64,000 nucleotides of DNA from Paenibacillus xylanexedens. GTDB taxonomy: Bacteria > Bacillota > Bacilli > Paenibacillales > Paenibacillaceae. Of this stretch, positions 25,138 to 34,426 are shown one piece after another. The notes beneath the pieces are model-generated. The model searched no databases. It saw only the letters and a program-made list of their open reading frames with translations, and was not told the DNA's origin. The translations under genes were made by a program, and so were the position numbers. Position 1 is the first letter of the stretch. Every line of letters begins with the position of its first letter. The stretch lies in assembly GCF_007680605.1 (NCBI RefSeq), contig NZ_VEIO01000009.1:124001-188000 (forward strand), given 5' to 3'.

Positions 25138-25863
25138 ATGCAAAAAACCAAAAAACTGGTACTGATGCTAATGGTTACCCTCCTCGCCTATTTACCGATA
25201 GGCACCGTTGCGGAAGCAGCCGTCATTAATCATGACCAGGTCGTCGGTTTTCAAGAAGTCACACCCGTAACAGCCACGCAAATCACAGCCAAACGTTTTC
25301 AACCTTTTCTGAAGGTCTATCATGGATGCGTGCCTTTCCCAGCCGTTGATGCACAAGGCAACACCAGCGCAGGTTTGGCAACGTCCGGATCACACAATGG
25401 CGGATGCAGCTCCAATCTGGGTCAGGTCTACTCCCGTTCTGCTTGGCATAATGGCGTATGGGCGATCATGTACGCATGGTACTTCCCTAAAGACAACCCA
25501 TCTCCGGGATTTGGACATCGGCATGACTGGGAAGGCATCGTCGTATGGGTAGACAACCCGGCGGTTGCCAATCCGAAAGTACTCTCTATCGCCTATTCAG
25601 GTCACGGGCAGTTCACCAAAGTGGCCCCAAGCAACAGTAACATGCAGGGCGATCATCCGAAAATCTCCTATAATAGCACCTGGCCGCTCAACCACGAGCT
25701 TGGTGTAACCAACGTCGTTGGTGGAACTCAGCCGCTAATCGGTTGGGACGATCTGACTCCAGCTGCGCGTAATGCCCTGAATACAACGGATTTTGGCAGT
25801 GCCAATGTACCATTTAACGATAACAACTTTGCGAACAATCTAAATAAAGCCTGGTTTAGATAG
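25138..25863 (+). CDS. Secreted necrosis-inducing-protein-like (NLP/NPP1) protein
   Basis: A 241-residue secreted protein. A clear signal peptide (basic KTKK, core LVLMLMVTLLAYLPIG) ends near VAEAA. The mature domain has the NLP hallmarks: a conserved cysteine pair region (YHGCVPFPAVD and GGC), AIMYAWYFPKD, and the heptapeptide GHRHDWE near residue 124, whose acidic residues and histidines bind metal in NLP cytolysins. The family is common in oomycetes, fungi and a few bacteria and binds plant sphingolipids. It is a single gene with its own terminator between dgkB and the biotin operon. Whether this copy is cytolytic cannot be told from sequence. Confidence 0.92.
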   Translation: MQKTKKLVLMLMVTLLAYLPIGTVAEAAVINHDQVVGFQEVTPVTATQITAKRFQPFLKVYHGCVPFPAVDAQGNTSAGLATSGSHNGGCSSNLGQVYSRSAWHNGVWAIMYAWYFPKDNPSPGFGHRHDWEGIVVWVDNPAVANPKVLSIAYSGHGQFTKVAPSNSNMQGDHPKISYNSTWPLNHELGVTNVVGGTQPLIGWDDLTPAARNALNTTDFGSANVPFNDNNFANNLNKAWFR

Positions 25864-25879
25864 TTGGCTGGATAAAAAA

Positions 25880-25926
25880 ATAGATCCCCTTCATGGCTGA
25901 TAAGCCGCCTGGAGGGGATTTATCTG
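25880..25926. terminator. Bidirectional terminator between NLP gene and bioC
   Basis: ATCCCCT (25884-25890) pairs with AGGGGAT (25913-25919), with A/T-rich flanks giving a T-run on each strand. It serves both convergent genes. Confidence 0.75.
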
Positions 25927-25949
25927 TATAATATGCCGCGTATGCTGCT

Positions 25950-26855
25950 TCATATCGCACTCATATCTGAAATGGCAGCTTCAATGAACAAGAGGTCATA
26001 TGTCGCCCGAACTCCTCCTGCTGCCCTGACACTAAACCTATCTTCATACACCTTGTACATCTGGGTAAACAGAGTTCGTAGACTAACCTCTGGTACTTCA
26101 ACCGCTTCCGAAGCGCTGGCCCCCATGCCTTTTACCGAGTGCAGAAAATCTCTTGCTGAAGCATATCTCTCGATATGAACCAAACGCTTCTCCCGATAAC
26201 TCGTAAAACCTGATCTCTCCAGCATAACTCTCCACTCGTCAGCCGAATGAAACGAAAGTCCATGTCGCTGCGGTTGCATTCCGCAGGCTAGATATACCTC
26301 ATGAAATGCCTCATGCATCTCCCTAAAAGTGTCCGTCCCAAAAGTGGTGAACAGAAGCCTGCCTCTTGGACGGAGTATACGTTTCAAGCCGGTCAAGGTC
26401 CGTTGAGGATGACGCAACCATTGAAAACAAGCATTGGAAACGATGATATCTACCGAGCATGAAGGGACTTCATGAACCCACCTTTCAATATCAGCCTGCA
26501 CAAAACGAATTCCTTCTGCCGTACCTTTTCCATCTTCAGCATGCTTTACACGCCGGGATGCCAGACGAATCATTTCGGGTGCAATATCCAAGGCCGTAAT
26601 ACTGGCATCGGACCAATCACGGGCAATCATTTGAGTCAAAACACCTGTACCGCAGCCTACTTCAAGAAAATTCAGTGAATGGCTGAGCGTATTGTTCTTG
26701 CCATGTGCAACAATCTCTGCGAGCTGAGCGGCCATCCTTCGCTGAACGTGGGCATGTGCATCATAAGAAGATGCGTTACGATTGAAACGCCGCTGAACTT
26801 GGATGCTACTGTCGAAGCTCGTTCTATTTTCATCCCAACTCCTGCTTATGCTCAT
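25950..26855 (-). CDS. bioC: Malonyl-ACP O-methyltransferase BioC
   Basis: A 301-residue SAM-dependent methyltransferase. QVQRRFNRNASSYDAHAHVQ is the typical BioC start, motif I is LEVGCGTGVLT, and the motif II/III region reads VDIIVSNACFQWLRHPQRTL. BioC caps malonyl-ACP (or CoA) with a methyl ester so that fatty-acid synthesis can build the pimeloyl chain. It is the last gene of the biotin operon and its start lies inside the end of the hydrolase gene (26-base overlap). ATG at 26855 is preferred, with GGAGG-rich sequence ahead; a longer frame to 26912 is unlikely. Confidence 0.9.
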   Translation of the reverse strand: MSISRSWDENRTSFDSSIQVQRRFNRNASSYDAHAHVQRRMAAQLAEIVAHGKNNTLSHSLNFLEVGCGTGVLTQMIARDWSDASITALDIAPEMIRLASRRVKHAEDGKGTAEGIRFVQADIERWVHEVPSCSVDIIVSNACFQWLRHPQRTLTGLKRILRPRGRLLFTTFGTDTFREMHEAFHEVYLACGMQPQRHGLSFHSADEWRVMLERSGFTSYREKRLVHIERYASARDFLHSVKGMGASASEAVEVPEVSLRTLFTQMYKVYEDRFSVRAAGGVRATYDLLFIEAAISDMSAI

Positions 26856-27705
26856 GCCACCACCTCCTCCACTCCTTCTCAATTCTGACTTCCTCACCCA
26901 GAAAAACTGCATGTCCCCTATCGTTCAGCGTCACTAACCTAGCTCGCGGTAACCGATCCAATAGTTCCACCCCTGCATCATATGGACAAATTTTGTCCTC
27001 ATGCCCGTGGAATAAAAGGACTGGACAATCGATTCGAGCAAGATCGGGCAAATGATCCTCATAACGTAAAATCTGAAGCCCTGCCAGTAGCGCTTCTGGT
27101 GTCCAGCAACCAGCAGGGAGCAGGCGGTCAGCATACCCCATTTCCCCCTCCCGTGCCGTAAACATCATTTTGCGAAAACGACTCTCCACGTCTGGCTGAT
27201 AATCCTTGGCTATGTCTCGCATCATCTGCCTGACGTACGCATCGTGCACACCAAGGCTCAGTTCCTTCTTATCCCGAACAAAACGTGCCGTTGCACTAAA
27301 TAACACCAGCCCATCGGCATAACCTTTGGCTGCCAGTCCAAGAGCAAGTACCGCTCCCATAGACCAGCCCGAGATGAGTAGCGGGGCGCGAGGCACGTTC
27401 TCTCCGCAAGCCCCTTTCAGCACGTGGAACAGTTCCGGCATGCCGATATCACCATGAGTAGCGCCCTCATGCAATCGACCAGACCCAACTGCCCGAGATA
27501 ACCACTTAGCGGTTGTTTCCACGATGTCCAGCATGTCTTCGGGAGTACTTACAGCACTGTAATCGAGAGAAAGATGTTGATAATCAGGCAAACGTTCCCG
27601 CAGCAAGTCAAACACAGCATCTGTCATACTCCAGCCCGTTAACCATAAAATCGTCCCTTTTTCTTTTTGCTCTACTCGTCGCATGTATTCATTCCGATTG
27701 TTCAT
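26830..27705 (-). CDS. bioH: BioH-type pimeloyl-ACP methyl ester esterase (alpha/beta hydrolase)
   Basis: A 291-residue alpha/beta hydrolase. The nucleophile elbow is SGWSMGAVLAL, the acid lies in LLFHGHEDKICPY and the histidine in NDRGHAVFLGEE; the oxyanion strand is ILWLTGWSMTD. In E. coli BioH removes the methyl group added by BioC once the pimeloyl chain is complete. Position between bioF and bioC, with a four-base overlap to bioF, supports the same job. Sequence similarity to proteobacterial BioH is only moderate by eye, so the symbol rests on context and the catalytic triad. Confidence 0.75.
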   Translation of the reverse strand: MNNRNEYMRRVEQKEKGTILWLTGWSMTDAVFDLLRERLPDYQHLSLDYSAVSTPEDMLDIVETTAKWLSRAVGSGRLHEGATHGDIGMPELFHVLKGACGENVPRAPLLISGWSMGAVLALGLAAKGYADGLVLFSATARFVRDKKELSLGVHDAYVRQMMRDIAKDYQPDVESRFRKMMFTAREGEMGYADRLLPAGCWTPEALLAGLQILRYEDHLPDLARIDCPVLLFHGHEDKICPYDAGVELLDRLPRARLVTLNDRGHAVFLGEEVRIEKEWRRWWHEHKQELG

Positions 27706-28880
27706 GATCTGAGCACCCCGAGCTGATCTCCAACTTTCTTAATGAGAGCACTCGCCTGCCTCAACTCATCAAACGTATGCGCCGACGATACAGAAAAACG
27801 AATTCGTGCTGTGCCGACTGGCACCGTAGGCGGCCTAATGGCAATCCCTGCAATGCCGACCGCTTCCAGAGCTTCGCTGAATCGAAGTGCACGTTCATTG
27901 TCACCAACCATAATCGGCACAATTGGCGAATCTCCTTCCCCTACATGGAATCCTGCATTCGTCAATGCGGAACGAAACATTTCACTGGTCGAACGGAGAT
28001 GATTACGGCGCCAATGCTCCGTCTGTACCAATTGTAATGCCGTCATAATTCCTGTCAAAAGCGAAGGTGGAAGCGCCGTAGAATAGATAAGCGGTCTGAC
28101 TTTATTCATAAGATATCGTATTAATACGTTGTTACCAGATGCATAAGCTCCATATATACCGAAGGCTTTGCTGAATGTCCCGATATGCACATCTACATGG
28201 CGATGCAGTCCCAACTCATGACACAGCCCTTCTCCCTTTTCCCCGTAAACACCTCCACTATGTGCCTCATCCACCATCAGCATAGCGTCATATCGCCGTT
28301 TGAGTTTCACCAGTTCATGCAACCGTGCCCGATCCCCATCCATGGAAAACAGTGCATCCGTGACAATCAGCTTACGCCCTTTGTCCCGATGTTTGTGCAA
28401 CAGAGCCTCCAGATGCTCCAGATCGTTATGCCGATATCTGGCATGATCCGCACGGCTTAACACAGCACCATCAACGATGCTGGCATGATTGTACTGATCG
28501 CTAAAAACGATATCTCCTCGCCCCGTAAGCGCTGCAATGACACCTGAATTCGCCATATAACCATTGGCAAAAACAAGAGAGGCTTCCGCCTGCTGCCAAG
28601 ACGCCAGCGCTGCTTCCAGACGGCCGTATACTGAACCATTACCCGTGACAAAACGAGAAGCACCGGAGCCTGCACCTTCAACCTGAAGTGCTTCACAAAT
28701 GGCTTGAATAATATCAGGATGCCCTGCAAGTCCCAAATAGTTATTGGAAGCCAGATCAAGTAAGCTATTCCCTCCTCTTACAATATGACCAGGACGTTCA
28801 GGAGACTTAGTACTATCGCGTAAATGACGTTGATTTGAGGCGTGAGCCAGTTTCTCAAGTTCATTTTCCATCCAGTTCAT
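27702..28880 (-). CDS. bioF: 8-Amino-7-oxononanoate synthase BioF
   Basis: A 392-residue PLP enzyme of the alpha-oxoamine synthase family that condenses pimeloyl-ACP/CoA with alanine. LDLASNNYLGLAGHP is the N-terminal signature, VDEAHSGGVYG holds the PLP-contacting Asp and His, and HIGTFSKAFGIYGAY contains the Schiff-base lysine. The ATG at 28880 lies inside the end of bioB, and the stop overlaps the hydrolase start in ATGA. A longer reading to 28937 would be wholly inside bioB and is rejected. Confidence 0.94.
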   Translation of the reverse strand: MNWMENELEKLAHASNQRHLRDSTKSPERPGHIVRGGNSLLDLASNNYLGLAGHPDIIQAICEALQVEGAGSGASRFVTGNGSVYGRLEAALASWQQAEASLVFANGYMANSGVIAALTGRGDIVFSDQYNHASIVDGAVLSRADHARYRHNDLEHLEALLHKHRDKGRKLIVTDALFSMDGDRARLHELVKLKRRYDAMLMVDEAHSGGVYGEKGEGLCHELGLHRHVDVHIGTFSKAFGIYGAYASGNNVLIRYLMNKVRPLIYSTALPPSLLTGIMTALQLVQTEHWRRNHLRSTSEMFRSALTNAGFHVGEGDSPIVPIMVGDNERALRFSEALEAVGIAGIAIRPPTVPVGTARIRFSVSSAHTFDELRQASALIKKVGDQLGVLRS

Positions 28881-29901
28881 ATTTATCGGCACCACCCTGC
28901 AAAGCATTGAGTTCAATCTCAAACCCCAAATCCTCAATCATCTGATGATCATTCGTAATGTCCTGACCTACTGTCGTCAAATAATCCCCCACAAAGATCG
29001 AATTGGCCGCATACAGCGCCAAAGGTTGCAATGAACGCAAACTAATCTCACGCCCTCCTGCTACACGAATTTCTTTGGATGGACAGATCAATCGAAATAA
29101 TGCCAGAACCTTAAGCGCTCTCATCGACGTTGTACGTGAAGCCCCTTCCATAGGTGTACCGGGGATTGCATTTAAAAAGTTAACCGGAATCGAATCCACA
29201 TCAAGCTCTCGCAGTGCAAAAGCCATCCCTACAATGTCTCGCTGACTCTCGCCCATGCCGATAATAACACCGGTGCAAGGAGACATGCCGGAAGTTCTGG
29301 CCTTCTCTACAGTTTCAACCCGCTGGTCATACGTATGTGTTGTCGTGATAGACGGATAGTTATCTCGGCTTGTATTCAGATTGTGGTTGTAACGATGCAC
29401 CCCTGCTTCAGCCAAACGTTCTCCCTGCCCCTCCTTTAAGATGCCAAGGCAAGCACAGATTTTAAGGGGTAGCGTTGCACGGATTTCTTTTACAGCGTCG
29501 ATGACCTGCTCCAGTTCGTGATTTGTCGGTCCTTTTCCTGATGCAACGATACAATATGTACCCGCTTGGCGAGCCATTGCTTCCTGTGCACCTGCCAGCA
29601 GCGTTTCCTTATCTAGCAGACTGTATTTCGGAATAGATGCGCTGGATCGGATGGATTGAGAGCAGTACCCGCAATCTTCCGGACACAACCCGCTCTTGGC
29701 GTTGATAATCATATTCAGCTTTACTTTATTGCCATAAAAGTGTTTTCTTACGAGATAAGCCGCATGCAGGAGTGGCAGTACCTCATCATTAGCCGCATCC
29801 AGAACAGCAACCCCTTCCTCTACTGTCAGGCATTCGCCTTTCAAAGATTTTCTGGCAAGGGATACCCAGTCTGTATCTTTAGGAGCTATGCTCATATTCA
29901 T
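28861..29901 (-). CDS. bioB: Biotin synthase BioB
   Basis: A 346-residue radical SAM enzyme that inserts sulfur into dethiobiotin. The radical SAM cysteines are in SGLCPEDCGYCSQS. KICACLGIL, YNHNLNTSRDNYPSI and VNFLNAIPGTPMEG are conserved BioB segments, and AGGREISLRSLQPLAL carries the Arg that coordinates the [2Fe-2S] cluster. The start overlaps the bioD stop by four bases and has GGAGG inside bioD. The pathway enzyme needs Fe-S repair proteins encoded elsewhere. Confidence 0.96.
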   Translation of the reverse strand: MNMSIAPKDTDWVSLARKSLKGECLTVEEGVAVLDAANDEVLPLLHAAYLVRKHFYGNKVKLNMIINAKSGLCPEDCGYCSQSIRSSASIPKYSLLDKETLLAGAQEAMARQAGTYCIVASGKGPTNHELEQVIDAVKEIRATLPLKICACLGILKEGQGERLAEAGVHRYNHNLNTSRDNYPSITTTHTYDQRVETVEKARTSGMSPCTGVIIGMGESQRDIVGMAFALRELDVDSIPVNFLNAIPGTPMEGASRTTSMRALKVLALFRLICPSKEIRVAGGREISLRSLQPLALYAANSIFVGDYLTTVGQDITNDHQMIEDLGFEIELNALQGGADKYELDGK

Positions 29902-30635
29902 CGATATTCCTCCATTTTCTGAATGGTCAAAGCATCTCTGACGGGAGAAAGGTTGATCGTTGCCTGAACCGTATGGATTAACCTCTTGGACTCAATCTCT
30001 CCTGTAAGCTCGGGAAAATGTCCCAGACAAGGAATGCCGCTGTATTGTTCAATGATTCTCCCGTTTGTCTCCAAGCTTGGGTCAAGGCACAACTCACCTG
30101 AGAGACCGTCATTCAGAATGAAACCTAGAATTGAAATTCCGCGGCGCTCTAAGTATTCCATCGTAAGCAACGTATGATTGATCGTACCTAGCCCTGATCT
30201 TGCAACGATTAGTACCGGAGTCTGAAGTTCGGCTATCAGATCAGTTGTCAGGGCATCTTTCGTTATTGGAACCGCTACTCCGCCTGCCCCTTCAATAAAA
30301 ACGGAATCATATCGATGAAGTATCGATTCCCCGGCACTGAGGATATCCTGTAACGTAATGTTCAATCCCGTCTGTTTTGCAGCAAGCATGGGTGCAAGTG
30401 GAGCCTCAAATGTAAACGAGGCAATATCCTCCGCGTCCGAATCCATCCCCGTGTATTTCAGCAAAAGCTCTGCATCTGTTGTGCCTTCACCCGCAAATCC
30501 ACCGGTCTGGACCGGTTTCCAAACGCCGACGTTTCCCCCTTCCGCACGAAGCGCGGCAACAAGCGCACCTGTTATTACCGTTTTGCCTACACCCGTATCG
30601 GTACCTGTTACGAATAACCCTTGTGTTCCATTCAT
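29898..30635 (-). CDS. bioD: Dethiobiotin synthetase BioD
   Basis: A 245-residue ATP-dependent carboxylase that closes the ureido ring of dethiobiotin. The P-loop is GTDTGVGKTVITGAL, followed by WKPVQTGG, and FIEGAGGVAVPI is the second conserved block. ATG at 30635 lies three bases beyond the bioA stop, with GGTGGG inside bioA as ribosome binding site. An open frame running further to 30818 is a shadow of bioA. Confidence 0.95.
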   Translation of the reverse strand: MNGTQGLFVTGTDTGVGKTVITGALVAALRAEGGNVGVWKPVQTGGFAGEGTTDAELLLKYTGMDSDAEDIASFTFEAPLAPMLAAKQTGLNITLQDILSAGESILHRYDSVFIEGAGGVAVPITKDALTTDLIAELQTPVLIVARSGLGTINHTLLTMEYLERRGISILGFILNDGLSGELCLDPSLETNGRIIEQYSGIPCLGHFPELTGEIESKRLIHTVQATINLSPVRDALTIQKMEEYR

Positions 30636-30637
30636 CT

Positions 30638-31990
30638 CTACCGCCCACCTTCGGTGACATCGATAATGGCTTTCATCAGAATATCGGTCATCGCATCCAG
30701 TTCTGCATCGGTGCTGGCAAGCGGAGGCATGAACACCACGACATGGCCTAAGGGTCTCGTCAGCATCCCCAGTTCCCGGGCACGCCCGGTTACACGAACG
30801 CCGATGCGTTCTGCCCATTCATACGCTTGCCGGGTGGACTTGTCCTTCACCAGTTCAATGCCCACCATCAGTCCCTTTTGCCGGATCTCTCCGACATGCG
30901 GAGCATCCTGAATGGCACGAAGTTGGTGCTCAACCAACAGTGCTTTCCTCTTTACACACTCTAACATATGGTGATCTTCAAATCGTTTCAGGCTTGCCAG
31001 CGCGACTGCACACCCGAGCGGATTACCTGTAAACGAATGACCGTGAAAGAACGTTTTCTGCTTTTCATAATCCGCGTAAAAAGCACGATACACCTCTTCG
31101 GTTGCCAGTGTAGCTGCTACAGGCAAATAACCGCCAGTCAGCCCCTTCCCAACTACCATCAGGTCAGGGGACACTTCTTCATGATCACAAGCAAACATCA
31201 TGCCTGTCCTCCCAAAGCCTGTAGCCACCTCGTCAGCGATAAACAGTACGTTATACTCCCGACATAATGTCGCCATCTCGCGCAGACAGCCTTCGGGCAT
31301 AACGATGATGCCACTTGCGCCTTGAACGATCGGCTCGACAATCATCGCCGCAATTTCATGTGGACTCGTTTCAAGAATCTTGCGTAGCTCAGACAGGGTA
31401 GCTTCCTTTGCTCCATGTGCACCACTCTCATGTCGATAAGCGTATGGATAGGGGATGACATAAGACGGAAACAGCATCGGTCGAAATACATCATGATACA
31501 ACGGAATGGCACCTACGCTCACTGCGCCAATGGTGTCCCCATGATAAGCCTGATTCATGGTGATGAATTTGGTTTTGGAGGTCTTCCCGAGATTCATCCA
31601 ATATTGAAAAGCCATTTTGACTGCAATTTCCACCCCGGTTGCGCCTGCATCAGAATAAAATACTTTCGTCAATCCGTGAGGTGTAATCTCTACAAGTTTC
31701 TCGGCCAGCTCAATTGCAGGGATATTAGCCATGCCAAGCAGTGTGGAATGTGCTACTCGTCCCAATTGTGCAGTGACGGCCTCATTCAGCTCCGGCACAT
31801 TGTGCCCATGCACATTAAGCCAAACCGAAGAAAAACCATCGTAGTAAGCCCTCCCCTGTACGTCATACAACATAACACCTTCGCCTCGTTCAATGATTAG
31901 GGGATCAGACTGGTTGTAATCCTTCATTTGAGTAAAAGGATGCCAGACATGAGCCTTGTCTAAGGCTACAAGCCGTTCATATGGTGTCAT
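30638..31990 (-). CDS. bioA: Adenosylmethionine-8-amino-7-oxononanoate aminotransferase BioA
   Basis: A 450-residue class III aminotransferase that makes 7,8-diaminopelargonate. HVWHPFTQMKDY is the BioA-specific N-terminus, VFYSDAGATGVEIAVKMA the PLP phosphate region, LFIADEVATGFGRTGMMFA holds the Asp, and DLMVVGKGLTGGYLP the Schiff-base lysine. ATG at 31990 follows AAAGGAG by seven bases; the in-frame ATG upstream (32017) has none. It is the first gene of the operon and stands just behind the BirA operator. Confidence 0.95.
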   Translation of the reverse strand: MTPYERLVALDKAHVWHPFTQMKDYNQSDPLIIERGEGVMLYDVQGRAYYDGFSSVWLNVHGHNVPELNEAVTAQLGRVAHSTLLGMANIPAIELAEKLVEITPHGLTKVFYSDAGATGVEIAVKMAFQYWMNLGKTSKTKFITMNQAYHGDTIGAVSVGAIPLYHDVFRPMLFPSYVIPYPYAYRHESGAHGAKEATLSELRKILETSPHEIAAMIVEPIVQGASGIIVMPEGCLREMATLCREYNVLFIADEVATGFGRTGMMFACDHEEVSPDLMVVGKGLTGGYLPVAATLATEEVYRAFYADYEKQKTFFHGHSFTGNPLGCAVALASLKRFEDHHMLECVKRKALLVEHQLRAIQDAPHVGEIRQKGLMVGIELVKDKSTRQAYEWAERIGVRVTGRARELGMLTRPLGHVVVFMPPLASTDAELDAMTDILMKAIIDVTEGGR

Positions 31991-32029
31991 CGTGCAGCTC
32001 CTTTCCATCAAAATCATCTAATTAATTTT

Positions 32030-32065
32030 AATTGTTAACCAAAATAATTTTTATGGTTAACAATT
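32030..32065 (-). promoter_or_regulatory. BirA-type biotin operator upstream of bioA
   Basis: Perfect 11-base arms AATTGTTAACC (32030-32040) and GGTTAACAATT (32055-32065), 14 bases apart, match the classic TTGTTAACC...GGTTAACAA box bound by biotinyl-AMP-loaded BirA. It lies 40 bases before the bioA start and should repress the operon when biotin is plentiful. Confidence 0.9.
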
Positions 32066-32160
32066 AAGACATGCACATCTTATCAAACAAATTCTCCGCT
32101 GTAAAGAGAGTTTTATATTCTCCATGTGGCCTGTAGAGCGAAATAAAGGCCGCAATAAAA

Positions 32161-32192
32161 CAAAAAAAAACGGCATCTCTGCCGTTTTTTAT
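32161..32192. terminator. Terminator behind the CbiX/SirB-like gene
   Basis: ACGGCA-TCTC-TGCCGT with A-run before and T-run after, so it can act on both strands. It separates this gene from the bio operator. Confidence 0.8.
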
Positions 32193-32231
32193 CATGAATG
32201 AATTTAAAGTAGAATCCAACTTTAATGCTAT

Positions 32232-33014
32232 TTAACTTTTTACAGCCCCATCACACTTCTCCAGCAAAAACTGAATCTGGCGTTCCAGCCACTGTCCAAG
32301 CAAAGGATGAGGCAACAACGTTTCCCCACTATATGCATATTCCAACTCTTTAAGCCGACCTGGAATAACATGCTGGGTAAAATAACCGGCACTCAAAAAC
32401 AGCGGTGCCACAATTACGCGACTGCCGCGCTCTTCGGACCAGTATTTCGCCTTATCATATACACTTTCCGGATTAAGCAATGCATAGTCTGTATGAGCAA
32501 CGCCACTGATCTGCTGCACTCGTTCCGCGAGCGAAGAAATACCCGCTTCCCAGCGCTGGCGGAATCCATCATGGATACTGCCATGTCCGACAAGCAAAAT
32601 CGTTTCCTGCTCAGGTTGCTGTGATAATGACCGGACTTTGTCCCATACCATCACCGCAATATCAGGATCATTATCTACCGGATAGCCAAAATGTACCCGC
32701 GCCTTCACCTCAAATGGTTCAAGATCGGTTTCACGCTCAGGTGCATCCTTCGCCCCGATTGCATACTCGATCTCATCCACATGGGTGCTGCCAGAGGAAA
32801 CAAATAGCGGTACAACCAACAGATCCGTTACACCTAGCGCTTCCAGTCGGTTAATACCGTCCTGAATTAAACGTCCATCCACCAATTCCAGAAATCCGGC
32901 TTCAACAGGTAACGGATCAGGCAGATTCAACCGGGAAATCGCGTCATCGACGGATTCTACCCAGGTTTTCTCCTGAGAACCGTGACTAATGATGAGTACA
33001 CCCGGCTTCTTCAT
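32232..33014 (-). CDS. CbiX/SirB-family sirohydrochlorin chelatase
   Basis: A 260-residue protein with two CbiX domains. The first has LIISHGSQEKTW, with the metal-binding His, and VVPLFVSSGSTHVDEIE. The second has LLVGHGSIHDGF and APLFLSAGYFTQHVIPG. Members insert cobalt or iron into sirohydrochlorin to give cobalamin precursor or siroheme. Which metal is used here cannot be told, since no cobalamin or siroheme genes are near. It follows the YerC-like gene by three bases and both may be one transcript, an odd pairing. Confidence 0.85.
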   Translation of the reverse strand: MKKPGVLIISHGSQEKTWVESVDDAISRLNLPDPLPVEAGFLELVDGRLIQDGINRLEALGVTDLLVVPLFVSSGSTHVDEIEYAIGAKDAPERETDLEPFEVKARVHFGYPVDNDPDIAVMVWDKVRSLSQQPEQETILLVGHGSIHDGFRQRWEAGISSLAERVQQISGVAHTDYALLNPESVYDKAKYWSEERGSRVIVAPLFLSAGYFTQHVIPGRLKELEYAYSGETLLPHPLLGQWLERQIQFLLEKCDGAVKS

Positions 33015-33017
33015 GAC

Positions 33018-33308
33018 TTAGCGCCCCAGGCGTTCCAGCGTCATTTTATAACCGTCATTCCCGTAATTCAGACAACGTTTAACACGCGAAATCGTAGCCG
33101 TGCTCGCGCCCGTCTCTGCTTCAATCTGGTTATACGTGTTGCCTTTGCCAAGCATACGTGCCACTTCCAGCCGCTGGGACATGGATTGGATCTCGTTCAC
33201 GGTGCAGAGGTCATCAAAAAAGACATAACACTCTTCAATATCCTTAAGTGTCAGGATTGCCTCAAATAGTTGTTCAATGCTTTTATCATTTAGCTTTTTC
33301 AGCTGCAT
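33018..33308 (-). CDS. YerC/YecD-family TrpR-related regulator
   Basis: A 96-residue protein of the TrpR-like superfamily. LYVFF-type start and DLCTVNEIQSMSQRLEVARML match the YerC/YecD signature, and the helix-turn-helix is NTYNQIEAETGASTATISRV. In Bacillus subtilis yerC lies next to yerB-like and pcrB genes; here the YerB-like lipoprotein gene is about 6 kb away. Its role is unknown; a DNA-binding repressor is expected. Confidence 0.9.
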   Translation of the reverse strand: MQLKKLNDKSIEQLFEAILTLKDIEECYVFFDDLCTVNEIQSMSQRLEVARMLGKGNTYNQIEAETGASTATISRVKRCLNYGNDGYKMTLERLGR

Positions 33309-33782
33309 TTTATCATCATCCCCTAGCGGTTACTGTGTACATCCATTGTACCTAGCCTGAGTTGGTATTTCAAGCGTTAACGATTTCACGCACTACAGAA
33401 CAAAAACACATGTTACCGCTTACAAAACATACTATTGTCCTCCACAGGCGGACAACGAGCATATAAACTGCGATAATCGCCTCTTTAGGGGGAACATCTC
33501 CGATTATTTATCTAGGATTTTATACCTGTTAATTGTTACAAATTTGTGTCCAAAATTCATTTTTCTTCCTGAAAACCATCTTATAGACTCTGGTATGATT
33601 TGCGCCCATTTCCGCAAATATCCCGTTTTCCGTGATACCCGCCTACGCCGCCTCTCCGCGAATGACATACAGTATATCAAAAGGGAGTTCCACCCTGCTT
33701 GTTATTATATGAGTTTCACAAGATTGATTTCTCGGTGGAACGCAATTCCGAAAAATCTAATATAAAAGGAACGTGATCGTTC
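33309..33782. other. Intergenic region, no gene recognised
   Basis: About 470 bases between divergent genes. A plus-strand open frame at 33544-33765 shows no family resemblance and no ribosome binding site. TCTAATATAAAAGGA just before the YqfQ-like start holds a weak -10 and GGA-type ribosome binding site. No hairpin of note. Confidence 0.45.
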
Positions 33783-34418
33783 ATGCCACAGCATTACTAT
33801 CATCGCCCGCCAGGAACACGGCAACGTCCAGCTCCTCAAGGCCAGCAGCAGGCTCGAACCTCAGCCTATGCACCGTATGGAAATGTGCCACGCTCTCTCA
33901 ATGAAGCCCAGATCCAGCCGATGTACCCTGGTGTTCATCCGACTTACCCGGGCTTCGCCGAGGTTGAAGCCTCCGGTCTTGTGCCCTATGGGCAGGGCGC
34001 ACCCAGCGGAGGGCTTTATGGAAGCGACGTCGTGCCCGTTACTCCAGTCGTTCCTGCTCAAACACCTGCCTCTTCAGGCAGCTCAGGCTTTTCCCTCGCC
34101 AACTTAGGTGAATTAAAAGGCATGATTGACCGCTTCGGCGGCATTGACGGCATTATGAGCGGCGTGGCCAAAATGCAAAAGGTCGTTGGCGGTATTCAGC
34201 AGATGGCCCCGATGATGAAACTGGTGATGGGCATTCTGCCTTTTGGAAAAAATAAAAACAGCAGCAGCGAAGCCGACGCTGATTATGAAGAGTACTCGAA
34301 ACCTCGCCCGCGTAAACGCCGCAAAAAAACGACAGGCACACAGCGGAAACGCACCGCTTCCCCGGCTCGCCGGAAAAACGCAACATCCAAACCACGTCCC
34401 AAAAGACGCAAAAGTTAA
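33783..34418 (+). CDS. YqfQ/VrrA-like low-complexity protein
   Basis: A 211-residue protein. The first 95 residues are rich in Pro, Gln, Tyr and Gly; about residues 103-155 form a conserved helical segment, GELKGMIDRFGGIDGIMSGV then AKMQKVVGGIQQMAPMMKLV, resembling Bacillus YqfQ (VrrA). The tail is strongly basic (about 20 Lys/Arg in the last 45 residues). In the family the central segment is conserved and the flanks vary, often through short tandem repeats. Function is unknown; spore or DNA/RNA association is only a guess from the charge. Confidence 0.6.
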   Translation: MPQHYYHRPPGTRQRPAPQGQQQARTSAYAPYGNVPRSLNEAQIQPMYPGVHPTYPGFAEVEASGLVPYGQGAPSGGLYGSDVVPVTPVVPAQTPASSGSSGFSLANLGELKGMIDRFGGIDGIMSGVAKMQKVVGGIQQMAPMMKLVMGILPFGKNKNSSSEADADYEEYSKPRPRKRRKKTTGTQRKRTASPARRKNATSKPRPKRRKS

Positions 34419-34426
34419 CTCTATTC

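Noticed and set aside
30636..30818. Extended BioD start with an extra 61 residues
   Set aside because: The added sequence is out of frame with and inside bioA, is Cys/Arg-rich and unlike BioD; the ATG at 30635 gives the normal family length.
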